Shown here in pieces: positions 36,152 through 36,177 of a stretch of 36,177 bases of DNA; position 1 is the first letter of the stretch; the number at the start of each line of letters is the position of its first letter. The stretch is from an uncultured bacterium (GTDB lineage: Bacteria > Verrucomicrobiota > Kiritimatiellia > RFP12 > CAIWXQ01), in assembly GCA_903861045.1 (NCBI GenBank), contig CAIOST010000213.1, forward strand, positions 1-36,177, read 5' to 3'. Under the pieces are notes generated by a model. The model searched no databases. It was given only the letters and a program-made list of their open reading frames with translations, and was not told where the DNA came from. The position numbers and the translations under genes are program-made.

Positions 36152-36177
36152 ATGGAACAATCAGATGTATTAGCGAA
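36152..36177 (+). CDS. Start of a gene cut by the window end
   Basis: ATG is preceded by AGGAG at a spacing of nine and begins Met-Glu-Gln-Ser-Asp-Val-Leu-Ala; only eight complete codons are present, too few to name. Its promoter and operator-like dyad indicate a regulated gene. Confidence 0.6.

Overview
The window is about 36 kb of GC-rich bacterial chromosome. Gene content points to the PVC superphylum (Verrucomicrobiota, Kiritimatiellota or Lentisphaerota). The pointers are a five-gene pilus/secretin cluster whose order and content match, from memory, the Akkermansia Amuc_1098-1102 locus; a XylR-type AraC regulator; a Rho factor with a long Gly/Arg-rich N-terminus; and intergenic heptamer and CACAAAA repeats. 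The phylum is an inference. No rRNA, tRNA or CRISPR was seen.

Layout. Positions 1-970 have no convincing gene except perhaps a 46-aa exported peptide, plus inverted repeats. Next come tpx (-), a repeat-filled gap, the GDP-L-fucose pair gmd-fcl (-), and a divergent XylR/AraC-type regulator (+). A minus-strand envelope block follows (8.4-5.1 kb): a FecR-like exported protein, a SurA/PpiD-like chaperone, a coiled-coil membrane protein and a small lipoprotein. A divergent promoter region near 9.4-9.5 kb serves that block and the pilus operon at 9.56-16.74 kb (exported Ig-like protein, PilM-PilN fusion, PilO/Amuc_1100-like protein, zinc-ribbon plus EF-hand-like protein, secretin).

From 16.9 to 26.9 kb the window is housekeeping, all plus strand: coaE-rho (ATGA overlap), tig-clpP-clpX (folding and proteolysis), rplM-rpsI with a strong intrinsic terminator, a DEAD-box RNA helicase with tandem repeats, and a TatD-family hydrolase.

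From 26.9 to 33.7 kb the window is accessory: an IS91-type transposase remnant, a URO-D-like gene between direct repeats, and a two-gene AbiEii-type toxin-antitoxin candidate. Then comes a 274-bp element with 18-bp perfect terminal inverted repeats and 10-bp flanking direct repeats. After it sit two genes carrying three copies of a secretin-like domain that has lost the conserved secretin gate/lip segment. These are clear paralogues of the pilus secretin 14 kb upstream and are the most unusual coding feature. The window ends with a DUF167-YggT-like-rnhC minus-strand operon and the first codons of a plus-strand gene whose promoter overlaps a perfect 8+8 bp inverted repeat.
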